A stretch of DNA of 8,775 bases from Bacteroidales bacterium (GTDB lineage: Bacteria; Bacteroidota; Bacteroidia; Bacteroidales; Muribaculaceae), in NCBI GenBank assembly GCA_004553485.1, contig SFLG01000088.1, forward strand, positions 1-8,775, read 5' to 3'. Numbering within the stretch: position 1 is the stretch's first letter; the number at the start of each line of letters is the position of its first letter. The notes under the pieces are model-generated. The model saw only the letters and a list, made by a program, of their open reading frames with translations. It did no database searches and was not told the origin of the DNA. Positions 1-5,201 of this stretch are shown one piece after another. Position numbers and translations under genes: made by a program.

Positions 1-31
1 ACAAGGTGCCGCCGATAAGTTTTTTCGTCAT
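1..31 (-). CDS. N-terminus of a gene running out of the window (partial)
   Basis: An ATG at 31-29 on the minus strand opens a frame reading MTKKLIGGTL up to the window edge, with no stop. The lysine pair followed by hydrophobic residues could be the start of a signal peptide or membrane anchor, but ten residues are too few to tell. What supports a real start is context: a near-consensus Bacteroidetes promoter lies on the same strand at 239-208, and the 170 nt between them is AT-rich near the ATG with no other gene. The product cannot be named. Confidence 0.42.
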   Translation of the reverse strand, partial: MTKKLIGGTL

Positions 32-202
32 AGGAGTATATTGATTTTTAAGGTTATATGCTGTTAAGGATTGATGATTGCAGGATATGTAATTTAAGGC
101 AATACATAGATACGCGGGGGCCTCGGACGCAGAGTCCGTGGCTCCCGTAGTTTAGGGGAGTCAGTGCCGAAAAATCGAATTGACGGCTTTCGTCACCTTC
201 TC
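32..202 (-). promoter_or_regulatory. Structured 5' leader of the leftward gene
   Basis: This is the inferred untranslated leader between the promoter at 239-208 and the ATG at 31. Three inverted repeats are visible. First is a perfect 5-bp hairpin at 181-195 (TGACG, 5-nt loop, CGTCA). Second is a 5-bp hairpin pairing 156-160 with 142-146 (CTCCC/GGGAG, 9-nt loop). Third is a long stem pairing 134-147 with 115-128 around a 5-nt loop. The second and third use the same bases (142-146), so they exclude each other, as in attenuators and riboswitches. I do not recognise a known riboswitch class. The long stem pairs slightly better as + strand RNA (a G-T wobble at 119/143 becomes a C-A mismatch on the minus strand), so it may instead be a terminator-like or dispersed palindromic element. 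Confidence 0.4.
114..148. repeat. Long GC-rich inverted repeat (hairpin)
   Basis: Bases 115-128 pair with 134-147 around the loop GCAGA. As + strand RNA there are 13 of 14 pairs, including one G-U, with a single T-T mismatch at 123/139. There is no run of Ts immediately after it on either strand, which argues against a classical intrinsic terminator. It could be a leader element for the leftward gene or a dispersed palindrome. Confidence 0.6.
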
Positions 203-207
203 GTATG

Positions 208-239
208 CAAAAGTAAGGATTTTGCCGCTATCAGCCAAA
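208..239 (-). promoter_or_regulatory. Bacteroidetes-type promoter, leftward
   Basis: On the minus strand, TTTG at 239-236 is followed after 20 bp by TACTTTTG at 215-208. This matches the Bacteroides housekeeping sigma promoter form (-33 TTTG, -7 TAnnTTTG). Transcription would begin near 202 and run left through the structured leader into the partial gene at 31. It lies downstream of the 52-residue gene at 323-481, so the leftward gene can be transcribed independently of it. Confidence 0.6.
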
Positions 240-322
240 AATCTAAACAATTTATTCGGATACGCCGTTATTTGCGTCGGACAAGAGCGGAGAGATAGCT
301 ACTGTCAGTGCAAACATAGTAT

Positions 323-481
323 TCAGGAGACTAAGAGGTTACGCAAAGGGGCGATGAAGGCGGCCACATCGGTGTCGCCCAGGAAGAAGGCCCAGGAGAG
401 CCAGAAAAGCAGAAGGGCTATCAGTATCACCACTCCGGCTACCATTAACGGCTTGGTGCGGCGGCCTGTCCGTCGCAGCAT
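323..481 (-). CDS. Small single-span membrane protein, 52 residues, unknown function
   Basis: A minus-strand ATG at 481 opens 52 codons closed by TGA at 325-323. The product begins MLRRTGRRTKPLM, with five arginines and a lysine in the first ten residues. A strongly hydrophobic stretch follows at about residues 12-35 (VAGVVILIALLLFWLSW and FFLG), then a short tail with GDTDVAAFI and ending PLRNLLVS. The positive-inside start and the single membrane span predict an inner-membrane protein with its C-terminus outside. Codon use (GCC, CTG, GGC, TTC) resembles the neighbouring genes. It is divergent from pta, and the roughly 210 bp between them must hold any promoter for it. I found no clear TAnnTTTG for it, so its expression is unproven. 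I do not recognise a family. Confidence 0.6.
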   Translation of the reverse strand: MLRRTGRRTKPLMVAGVVILIALLLFWLSWAFFLGDTDVAAFIAPLRNLLVS

Positions 482-537
482 CAAAAGTCCCCGGAGGGGG
501 CGGCAAACAAAGCCACAAACTTTTAAACCGATAAAAC

Positions 538-577
538 TCGAATTTTCAAGGTTTTCAGAAACTTGCGAAATTTGAAT
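538..577. repeat. Degenerate copy of an AATTTTCAAGGT palindromic element
   Basis: The segment begins TCGAATTTTCAAGGT and ends GAAATTTGAAT, with an imperfect internal dyad (CAAGGTTT against AAACTTG). Both ends match the much more perfect palindrome at 1798-1834 upstream of ackA, while the centres differ. It lies upstream of the pta promoter, so it would not be in the pta transcript. It might be in the leader of the divergent small membrane gene. Confidence 0.55.
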
Positions 578-599
578 TTATAACATATTTCCCCCTTAT

Positions 600-630
600 T
601 TTGTTGACCAAGTAAAAATGATTACTTTTG
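600..630 (+). promoter_or_regulatory. Promoter of pta-ackA
   Basis: TTTG at 600-603 is followed after exactly 19 bp by TACTTTTG at 623-630, an excellent match to the Bacteroides -33/-7 promoter. Transcription should start near 636-637, giving a leader of about 55 nt before the pta ATG at 692. A perfect inverted repeat, AAGTAA (610-615) and TTACTT (622-627), overlaps the spacer and the -7 element and might be an operator. Confidence 0.72.
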
Positions 631-638
631 TCAATGAA

Positions 639-654
639 ACGGCGCCTGCGCCGT
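639..654 (+). promoter_or_regulatory. Hairpin in the pta 5' leader
   Basis: ACGGCGC at 639-645 and GCGCCGT at 648-654 are perfect reverse complements separated by two bases. In RNA this gives about six GC-rich pairs with a 4-nt loop, placed almost at the predicted 5' end of the transcript. Such a 5'-terminal stem could protect the message or slow early elongation. No protein-binding role is shown. Confidence 0.5.
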
Positions 655-691
655 CACCGACACCGAAACATAACCTAACACCTATACTTAT

Positions 692-1717
692 ATGGCACTC
701 TTTGACCGCCTGACAAAGCGCGCCCGCGAAAATCGCCAGCGCATAGTATTGCCCGAGGGCACCGAGCCCCGCACACTCAAGGCCGCCGACCAGATTTTGG
801 CCGAGGGCCTCGCCGATATCATCCTCATCGGCAGCGAAGTAGAAATCAAACGCATGTCGGCCGAGCTCAACCTGGCCAACATCACCAAGGCCACCATCGT
901 CGACCCGTGCGACGAGGCCGTCATCGACCGCTACGCCCCGCTGTTGCTCGAGCTGCGCCGCAGCAAGGGCATGACCGAGACCGAGAGCCGCCTCACCACC
1001 GCCAACCCGCTCTACCTGGGCTGCCTGATGGTTAAGGCCGGCGACGCCGACGGCCAGGTTGCCGGAGCGATGAACACCACCGCCAACGTGCTGCGCGCCG
1101 CCTTCCAGGTCATCAAAACCCGCCCCGGCATCAAGGTTGTCAGCGGAGCCTTTGTCATGCTCCTCCCCCAGGGCAGCAACTACGGCACCGACGGGCTGCT
1201 TGTCTTTGCCGACTGCGCCGTCCTCCCCGACCCCACCGCCGCCGAGCTGGCGCAGATAGCCATCGAGTCGGCACAGACCGCCCGCGACATCGCCGGCATC
1301 GAGCCCCGCGTGGCCATGCTCAGCTTCAGCACCAAGGGCAGCGCACGCCACGAGCGCGTCGACAAGGTCATCGAGGCCGGCGAGATAGCCCGCCAGATGG
1401 AGCCCTCGCTGATGCTCGACTACGAGCTGCAGGCCGACGCCGCCATCGTCCCCAGCGTGGCATCGAGCAAAGCCCCCAACAGCCCCCTGCACGGCCGCGC
1501 CAACGTCCTGGTCTTCCCCAGCCTCGAGGTCGGCAACATCGCCTACAAACTTGTGCAGCGCCTCGGCGGCATCGAGGCCGTGGGTCCTGTCCTCCAGGGC
1601 CTCGCCGCTCCCGTCAACGACCTCAGCCGCGGCGCATATCCCCAGGACATCTACAAGACCATCATCATAACCTGCAACCAGGCCATCGGCGCCAAAGAGC
1701 TGGCCGCAAAAGCCTGA
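692..1717 (+). CDS. pta: Phosphate acetyltransferase
   Basis: Cytoplasmic enzyme that moves the acetyl group of acetyl-CoA to phosphate, giving acetyl phosphate for acetate kinase. The 341-residue product is the short form of Pta, a single catalytic PTA_PTB domain. It lacks the N-terminal DRTGG and P-loop-like regions of the roughly 700-residue enterobacterial enzyme. Visible family motifs are LPEGTEPRTLKAA (about 20-32), SFSTKGSA (211-218), the DYELQADAA block (243-251), VFPSLEVGNIAYKLVQRLG (274-292) and GPVLQGLAAPVNDLSRG (298-314), whose Ser-Arg pair belongs to the active site in this family. The ATG at 692 gives the typical MALFDRL start. There is no Shine-Dalgarno sequence, as is normal in Bacteroidetes. 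It is the first gene of a pair with ackA, 133 bp upstream of it, behind a near-consensus promoter. Confidence 0.97.
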   Translation: MALFDRLTKRARENRQRIVLPEGTEPRTLKAADQILAEGLADIILIGSEVEIKRMSAELNLANITKATIVDPCDEAVIDRYAPLLLELRRSKGMTETESRLTTANPLYLGCLMVKAGDADGQVAGAMNTTANVLRAAFQVIKTRPGIKVVSGAFVMLLPQGSNYGTDGLLVFADCAVLPDPTAAELAQIAIESAQTARDIAGIEPRVAMLSFSTKGSARHERVDKVIEAGEIARQMEPSLMLDYELQADAAIVPSVASSKAPNSPLHGRANVLVFPSLEVGNIAYKLVQRLGGIEAVGPVLQGLAAPVNDLSRGAYPQDIYKTIIITCNQAIGAKELAAKA

Positions 1718-1766
1718 ACGGCAGATTGTCGAACACCGTGAAATCAATAATTTAAGAGCTCAAACC

Positions 1767-1798
1767 ATAAACATATAAACCTATAAACATATAAACCT
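1767..1798. repeat. Tandem repeat, two 16-bp (four 8-bp) units
   Basis: ATAAACATATAAACCT occurs twice in perfect tandem (1767-1782, 1783-1798). Each copy is itself two 8-bp units, ATAAACAT and ATAAACCT. The array fills the pta-ackA gap directly before the palindrome at 1798-1834. Its function is unknown. Perfect identity between the copies suggests recent duplication and possible length variation between strains. Confidence 0.85.
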
Positions 1799-1834
1799 CA
1801 AATTTTCAAGGTCTAAAAGACCGTGAAAATTTGA
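1798..1834. repeat. 17-bp-arm palindrome upstream of ackA
   Basis: TCAAATTTTCAAGGTCT at 1798-1814 pairs with AGACCGTGAAAATTTGA at 1818-1834, with 16 of 17 pairs and a 3-nt AAA loop. It ends 16 bp before the ackA ATG. No U-run follows on the + strand (GAATAAAAAAATCCCCC), so it does not look like an intrinsic terminator. In the pta-ackA transcript it would form a strong hairpin at the door of ackA translation. It could be a processing site, a stability element or a translational control. A related, degraded copy lies at 538-577. Confidence 0.75.
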
Positions 1835-1850
1835 ATAAAAAAATCCCCCT

Positions 1851-3059
1851 ATGAAAATTCTCGTTCTCAACTGCGGCAGCAGCTCGGTAAAATACAAACT
1901 CATCGACACCGACGGCGAGGAGGTCCTCGCCGAAGGCGGAGTGGAGAAGGTAGGCATCGACGGCACCTTCATCAAGTTCAAGCTCGCCGACGGCACCAAG
2001 CAGGTGCGCGAGCTGGGCAAGACCGACCACAAGGGCTCGATCGAGGCCATCCTCAACGTCCTCACCGACCCCGAGGTGGGCTGCATAGACTCGTATAGCG
2101 AAATCGAGGCCGTGGGACACCGCGTCGTCCACGGCGGCGAAAAGTTCAGCAAGAGCGTCCTCATCACCCCGGAGGTGGAGCAGATGGTAAAGGAGTGCTA
2201 CGACCTGGCTCCCCTGCACAACCCCGCCAACATCACCGGCATCGATGCCATGAAGGCCCTGCTCCCCGGCGTGCCCCAGGTGGGCGTCTTCGACACCGCC
2301 TTCCACCAGACCATGCCCGCACGCAGCTTCCTCTATCCCCTGCCCTACAAGTATTACACCGAGGACCACGTGCGCCGCTACGGCTTCCACGGCACCAGCC
2401 ACCGCTACGTCAGCCAGCGCGTGTGCGAAATCCTCGGCGTGGACATCCGCTCGCAGAAAATCATCACCTGCCACGTCGGCAACGGCGGCTCCATTACCGC
2501 CGTCGACGGCGGCAAGAGCGTCGACACGTCGATGGGCCTCACCCCCACCGAGGGCCTGATGATGGGCACACGCGTGGGCGACATCGACCCCGGAGCAATT
2601 ACCTTCCTGATGAAGAAGCACAACCTCAGCGCCGACGACGTGCAGAAGCTCATCAACAAAGAGAGCGGCATGCTCGGCCTCAGCGGCGTGTCCAGCGACA
2701 TGCGCGAGATCGAGGCCGCCGTCAACGCCGGCAACGAGCAGGCCATCACAGCCCTCAAGGTATACGAGCAGCGCATCACCAAGTACATCGGCGCCTACGC
2801 TGCCGAGATGGGCGGCGTCGACATCATCGTCTTCACCGGCGGTGTGGGCGAGAACCAGACCGGTCTGCGCCTCGACGTCTGCCTCCCCCTCAAGTTTATG
2901 GGCGTCGAAATCGACCCCGCCGTCAACGAGCGCACCCGTGGCACCGAGACGGTGATCTCCACCCCCGAGTCGCGCGTCAAAGTCGTCGTCGTCCCCACCG
3001 ACGAAGAGCTTGTCATCGCCCGCGACACCCGCGACATCGTCACCGCCCTCGGCAAATAA
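1851..3059 (+). CDS. ackA: Acetate kinase
   Basis: Cytoplasmic kinase that transfers the phosphate of acetyl phosphate to ADP, giving acetate and ATP. It is the energy-yielding second step after pta. At 402 residues it has the usual family length. Both family signatures are present: VLNCGSSSVKY (5-15) and AVGHRVVHGG (87-96). The active-site residues known from Methanosarcina acetate kinase all have counterparts: Asn7, Arg91, His123 (PLHNP), Asp148 (VFDTAFH), His180 (GFHGTSH), Arg241 (GTRVGDIDPG) and the PTDEE acidic pair (Glu385/386). The glycine-rich FTGGVGEN loop (328-335) is intact. The ATG at 1851 puts Asn at position 7, as the family requires, and is preceded by an A-rich stretch rather than a Shine-Dalgarno site. 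Confidence 0.98.
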   Translation: MKILVLNCGSSSVKYKLIDTDGEEVLAEGGVEKVGIDGTFIKFKLADGTKQVRELGKTDHKGSIEAILNVLTDPEVGCIDSYSEIEAVGHRVVHGGEKFSKSVLITPEVEQMVKECYDLAPLHNPANITGIDAMKALLPGVPQVGVFDTAFHQTMPARSFLYPLPYKYYTEDHVRRYGFHGTSHRYVSQRVCEILGVDIRSQKIITCHVGNGGSITAVDGGKSVDTSMGLTPTEGLMMGTRVGDIDPGAITFLMKKHNLSADDVQKLINKESGMLGLSGVSSDMREIEAAVNAGNEQAITALKVYEQRITKYIGAYAAEMGGVDIIVFTGGVGENQTGLRLDVCLPLKFMGVEIDPAVNERTRGTETVISTPESRVKVVVVPTDEELVIARDTRDIVTALGK

Positions 3060-3072
3060 GCCCGGCCCGCCA

Positions 3073-3099
3073 CCACATACACCACATACATTACATACA
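3073..3099. repeat. Tandem 9-bp repeat in the ackA-peptidase gap
   Basis: Three 9-bp units run head to tail: CCACATACA, CCACATACA and TTACATACA, with a weaker fourth (CCAAACAAG). They occupy the 61-bp gap between the ackA stop and the peptidase ATG. A 14-bp stretch (3084-3097) recurs in inverted orientation at 5050-5063. No terminator or promoter is obvious here, so the peptidase may be read from the ackA transcript. Confidence 0.8.
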
Positions 3100-3120
3100 C
3101 CAAACAAGCCCCCCACGAAT

Positions 3121-4326
3121 ATGAAAAAACTAATCCTCACCCTCGCCGCCTGCACGGCAGCATCGGCAGCCCTGGCCCAGACCGAGAGCGCCGACAGCGT
3201 CAAGAAGGGCTTCGAGTTCACCGACGTCAAGGTTATCCCCACCACCTCGGTAAAAGACCAGAACAAATCGGGCACATGCTGGAGCTTCAGCGGCACGTCC
3301 TTCCTCGAGGACGAGGTGCGCCGTCTCGGCGGTGACTCGCTGGACCTCAGCGAGATGTACACCGTGCGCTACTGCTACGACGACAAGGCCGACCGCTACA
3401 TCCGCCTCTACGGCGAATGCAACTTCAGCCAGGGTGGCGGCCTCCTCGACGTGGGCTATGTCCTCAAAAAATACGGCATGGTGCCCGAGGACGCATACCC
3501 CGGCCTCAATTACGGCGAAGAAAAGCACGACCACTACGAGATGGCCACAGTGATGGAGAGCATGCTCAAGGCTGTCGTCAAAAAGCCCTCAAAGAAGATA
3601 AGCACAGCCTGGCGTCGCGCCCTCAACGGCGTCCTTGACGCATACATGGGCGAAGTCCCCACCGAATTCACCTACAAGGGCAAGAAGTACACCCCCAAGA
3701 CTTTTGCCGAGAGCCTCCCCGTCAACCCGGACGACTACGTGGCCCTGACATCGTTCACGCACCATCCTTTCTATGAGACATTTATGCTCGAGGTCCCCGA
3801 CAACTGGCTCTACGGCCAGTACATGAACGTGCCCCTCGACGAGCTCAAGGCCATCGCCGACTACGCCGTCGAAAACGGCTTCCCCATCAACTGGGCCGCC
3901 GACGTCAGCGAGGGCGGTTTCAAGTGGAACAAGGGCGTGGCCCTCATGCCCAAGGGTAAAACCCAGGGCGACATGAACGGCACCGAGCTGGCCCGCTGGG
4001 TCAAACTCAGCGACCGCGAGCGCGCAAACGACAAATACAACTTCGACGGCCCCGTCGAGGAGGAGGTCATCACCCAGGAGTCGCGCCAGAAAGGCTTCGA
4101 CAGCCAAGAGACCACCGACGACCACGGCATGGAGATTGTGGGCTACGCCACCGACCAGAACGGCAAGCGCTACTACAAGGTCAAGAACTCGTGGGACACC
4201 AACCAGGTCTACGACGGCTTCCTCTACGTCTCCGAGCCCTACTTCCTGGCCAAGACCGTCAGCATGCTCGTGCACAAGGACGCAATCCCCAAGCACATCG
4301 CCAAAAAAATCGGCCTTAAGAAGTAA
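3121..4326 (+). CDS. Secreted C1B cysteine peptidase (bleomycin hydrolase / aminopeptidase C-like)
   Basis: A papain-fold peptidase of the Peptidase_C1_2 group, 401 residues. The catalytic set is complete: Gln47 of the oxyanion hole and Cys53 in DQNKSGTCWSFSG, His335 in DDHGMEIVGYA, and Asn356 in VKNSWDT. The YLYGECN-like and QGGGLLDV regions (about 95-112) and the long insertion between Cys and His are typical of bleomycin hydrolase rather than papain. Unlike the cytosolic E. coli/yeast-type enzymes, it starts with a signal peptide, MKKLILTLAACTAASAALA, with likely cleavage before Gln20, so it probably acts in the periplasm or outside. The ATG at 3121 is preferred over one at 3010, because only 3121 begins with the signal peptide and the earlier one overlaps ackA. 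The C-terminal KKIGLKK tail may sit in the active-site cleft, as in family members with aminopeptidase activity. The role is likely peptide trimming; the substrate is unknown. Confidence 0.9.
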   Translation: MKKLILTLAACTAASAALAQTESADSVKKGFEFTDVKVIPTTSVKDQNKSGTCWSFSGTSFLEDEVRRLGGDSLDLSEMYTVRYCYDDKADRYIRLYGECNFSQGGGLLDVGYVLKKYGMVPEDAYPGLNYGEEKHDHYEMATVMESMLKAVVKKPSKKISTAWRRALNGVLDAYMGEVPTEFTYKGKKYTPKTFAESLPVNPDDYVALTSFTHHPFYETFMLEVPDNWLYGQYMNVPLDELKAIADYAVENGFPINWAADVSEGGFKWNKGVALMPKGKTQGDMNGTELARWVKLSDRERANDKYNFDGPVEEEVITQESRQKGFDSQETTDDHGMEIVGYATDQNGKRYYKVKNSWDTNQVYDGFLYVSEPYFLAKTVSMLVHKDAIPKHIAKKIGLKK

Positions 4327-4343
4327 CACCCCGAACAATTTCT

Positions 4344-4394
4344 AATCCGGTTTGTAGGGATTTTTACAGAGTCCCTCAAACCGGATTGATTTTT
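4344..4394 (+). terminator. Rho-independent terminator after the peptidase gene
   Basis: AATCCGGTTTG at 4344-4354 and CAAACCGGATT at 4377-4387 form a perfect 11-bp stem. It continues, after a one-base bulge at 4355, with AGGGA/TCCCT (4356-4360, 4372-4376) around an 11-nt loop. A T-run (4390-4394) follows at once. It begins 17 bp after the peptidase stop codon. The stem arms share the CCGGTTTG core of the tandem array that follows. Confidence 0.85.
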
Positions 4395-4467
4395 AACCGG
4401 TTTGGACTATAACCGGTTCCGATAATGACCCGATCGGATTTTACCCGGTTTGGATTTTACCCGGTTT
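4388..4467. repeat. Five-unit 16-bp tandem array upstream of the lipoprotein gene
   Basis: Units start at 4388, 4404, 4420, 4436 and 4452. The last two are identical (GGATTTTACCCGGTTT). The first matches at 13 of 16 bases, the second at 12 of 16 and the third at about 8 of 16. Cores include the perfect palindromes AACCGGTT (4411-4418) and CCGATCGG (4430-4437). The array runs from the terminator T-run to 23 bp before the lipoprotein ATG, so it occupies the place where that gene's promoter should be. I found no convincing -33/-7 pair within it. Confidence 0.8.
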
Positions 4468-4490
4468 TGTAACGTAAACACATTTGTGAT

Positions 4491-5006
4491 ATGCGAAAGA
4501 TACTGACATTGGCGGCATTGGCCGCGCTGGCCTTAGGGGCCGTGAGCTCGTGCAAGGTCTCCGAAAAGAACTACCGGCAGGCATACGAGCGTGCCGTTGC
4601 CGGCGACTCGGCGCGCACCGACATCCGCAACACCGTCTACGGCGCCCAGCGCCGCAACGTCGACGAGGGCTTCCTCGTCAACGGCACCGACACGCTAAGG
4701 ACGCAGCGCCTCAGCTGCACGGTGGCACCCGACCAGGCCGCCACCCCCGACTCGTTGCACCGCTACAACGTCTGCGTGGCCTCGTTCAAGCAGCGCTTCA
4801 ACGCCAACAGCCTGCGCACGCGCCTCGAGCAGAACGGCTATGCCGGCGCGATGGTACTGCAGACCACCGAGCCCTTCTACTACGTCGTCGCCCTCAGCAC
4901 CAACGACGTCAACACCGCCGCCGCCACCCTGCAGCAGCTGGTCACCGCCCCGCCCTTCCGCCTCTCCCAGACGCCGTTTATACTGATTCCCCGCCTGTAC
5001 CGGTAA
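4491..5006 (+). CDS. SPOR-domain lipoprotein
   Basis: A 171-residue protein with a lipoprotein signal peptide: MRK, a hydrophobic stretch, and a lipobox ending VSSC with Cys21 as the lipidated residue. The mature part starts KVSEKNYRQAYERA, a pattern I associate with small Bacteroidales SPOR lipoproteins. Residues about 92-167 look like a SPOR fold: YNVCVASFKQRFNANSL, an NGYAG turn, FYYVVALST, a helix to LQQL, then FILI. SPOR domains bind denuded peptidoglycan glycan strands, often at the division site. A role in envelope or septal peptidoglycan binding is therefore likely, though the exact function is unknown. The gene stands alone between a terminator with the 16-bp array upstream and a bidirectional terminator downstream. 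The C-terminal SPOR call rests on pattern and length, not on an invariant motif. Confidence 0.82.
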   Translation: MRKILTLAALAALALGAVSSCKVSEKNYRQAYERAVAGDSARTDIRNTVYGAQRRNVDEGFLVNGTDTLRTQRLSCTVAPDQAATPDSLHRYNVCVASFKQRFNANSLRTRLEQNGYAGAMVLQTTEPFYYVVALSTNDVNTAAATLQQLVTAPPFRLSQTPFILIPRLYR

Positions 5007-5009
5007 GGC

Positions 5010-5042
5010 GGCCGGGGGATAAGGCAGGCAGGCCGGGGGATA
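5010..5042. repeat. 12-bp direct repeat after the lipoprotein gene
   Basis: GGCCGGGGGATA occurs at 5010-5021 and again at 5031-5042, 21 bp apart, just after the lipoprotein stop codon (5004-5006). It leads directly into the 9-bp array that follows. Confidence 0.7.
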
Positions 5043-5049
5043 CGACATA

Positions 5050-5094
5050 TATGTAATGTATGTAATATATGTGTTGTATGTTATGTATGTGAGA
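5050..5094. repeat. Tandem 9-bp repeat, inverted relative of 3073-3099
   Basis: Five units of the form TATGTnnnn follow one another: TATGTAATG, TATGTAATA, TATGTGTTG, TATGTTATG and TATGTGAGA. The first 14 bases (5050-5063) are the exact reverse complement of 3084-3097 in the ackA-peptidase gap. Immediately after, GGGCGTGTGTG is repeated at 5095-5105 and 5109-5119. Confidence 0.8.
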
Positions 5095-5134
5095 GGGCGT
5101 GTGTGCGGGGGCGTGTGTGGGGCCTGATACAACA

Positions 5135-5167
5135 AAAGCACCTTTGCGCGGGGCGCAATGGTGCTTT
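5135..5167. terminator. Bidirectional terminator between the lipoprotein gene and rplS
   Basis: AAAGCACCTTTGCGC at 5135-5149 pairs with GCGCAATGGTGCTTT at 5153-5167, with 14 of 15 pairs and a GGG loop. On the + strand it is followed by GTTTCGTTTTT. On the minus strand the stem ends in TTTT followed by GTTGT. It sits between two convergent genes, so it can end both the lipoprotein and rplS transcripts. Confidence 0.8.
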
Positions 5168-5201
5168 GTTTCGTTTTTGGGGAGGGGTCCCCGAGGGCCG
5201 G

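Noticed and set aside
180..575. + strand open frame of 131 codons upstream of pta
   Set aside because: It has no domain or signal and spans a promoter, a leader and an AT-rich element. The opposite strand holds a far more convincing membrane protein at 323-481.
596..1747. Long minus-strand open frame opposite pta, 383 codons
   Set aside because: It is antisense to a complete, motif-rich pta. Its Val/Gly/Ala/Asp-rich composition without domains is the usual shadow of GC-rich codon use.
1767..1834. CRISPR-like array or intrinsic terminator between pta and ackA
   Set aside because: The repeats are contiguous with no spacers, and the hairpin lacks a U-tract on either strand.
2195..3124. Overlapping + strand frame inside ackA rich in Arg, His and Pro
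   Set aside because: It is a frame-shifted reading of ackA codons, and the ackA frame has all its active-site residues.
1806..3362. Minus-strand open frame of 518 codons opposite ackA
   Set aside because: It is the antisense shadow of ackA and the start of the peptidase gene. It is low in complexity and has no recognisable domain.
4466..4486. Possible promoter for the lipoprotein gene (TTTG at 4466, CACATTTG at 4479)
   Set aside because: The spacing is only 9 bp, the -7 box has a mismatch, and transcription would start at the ATG itself.
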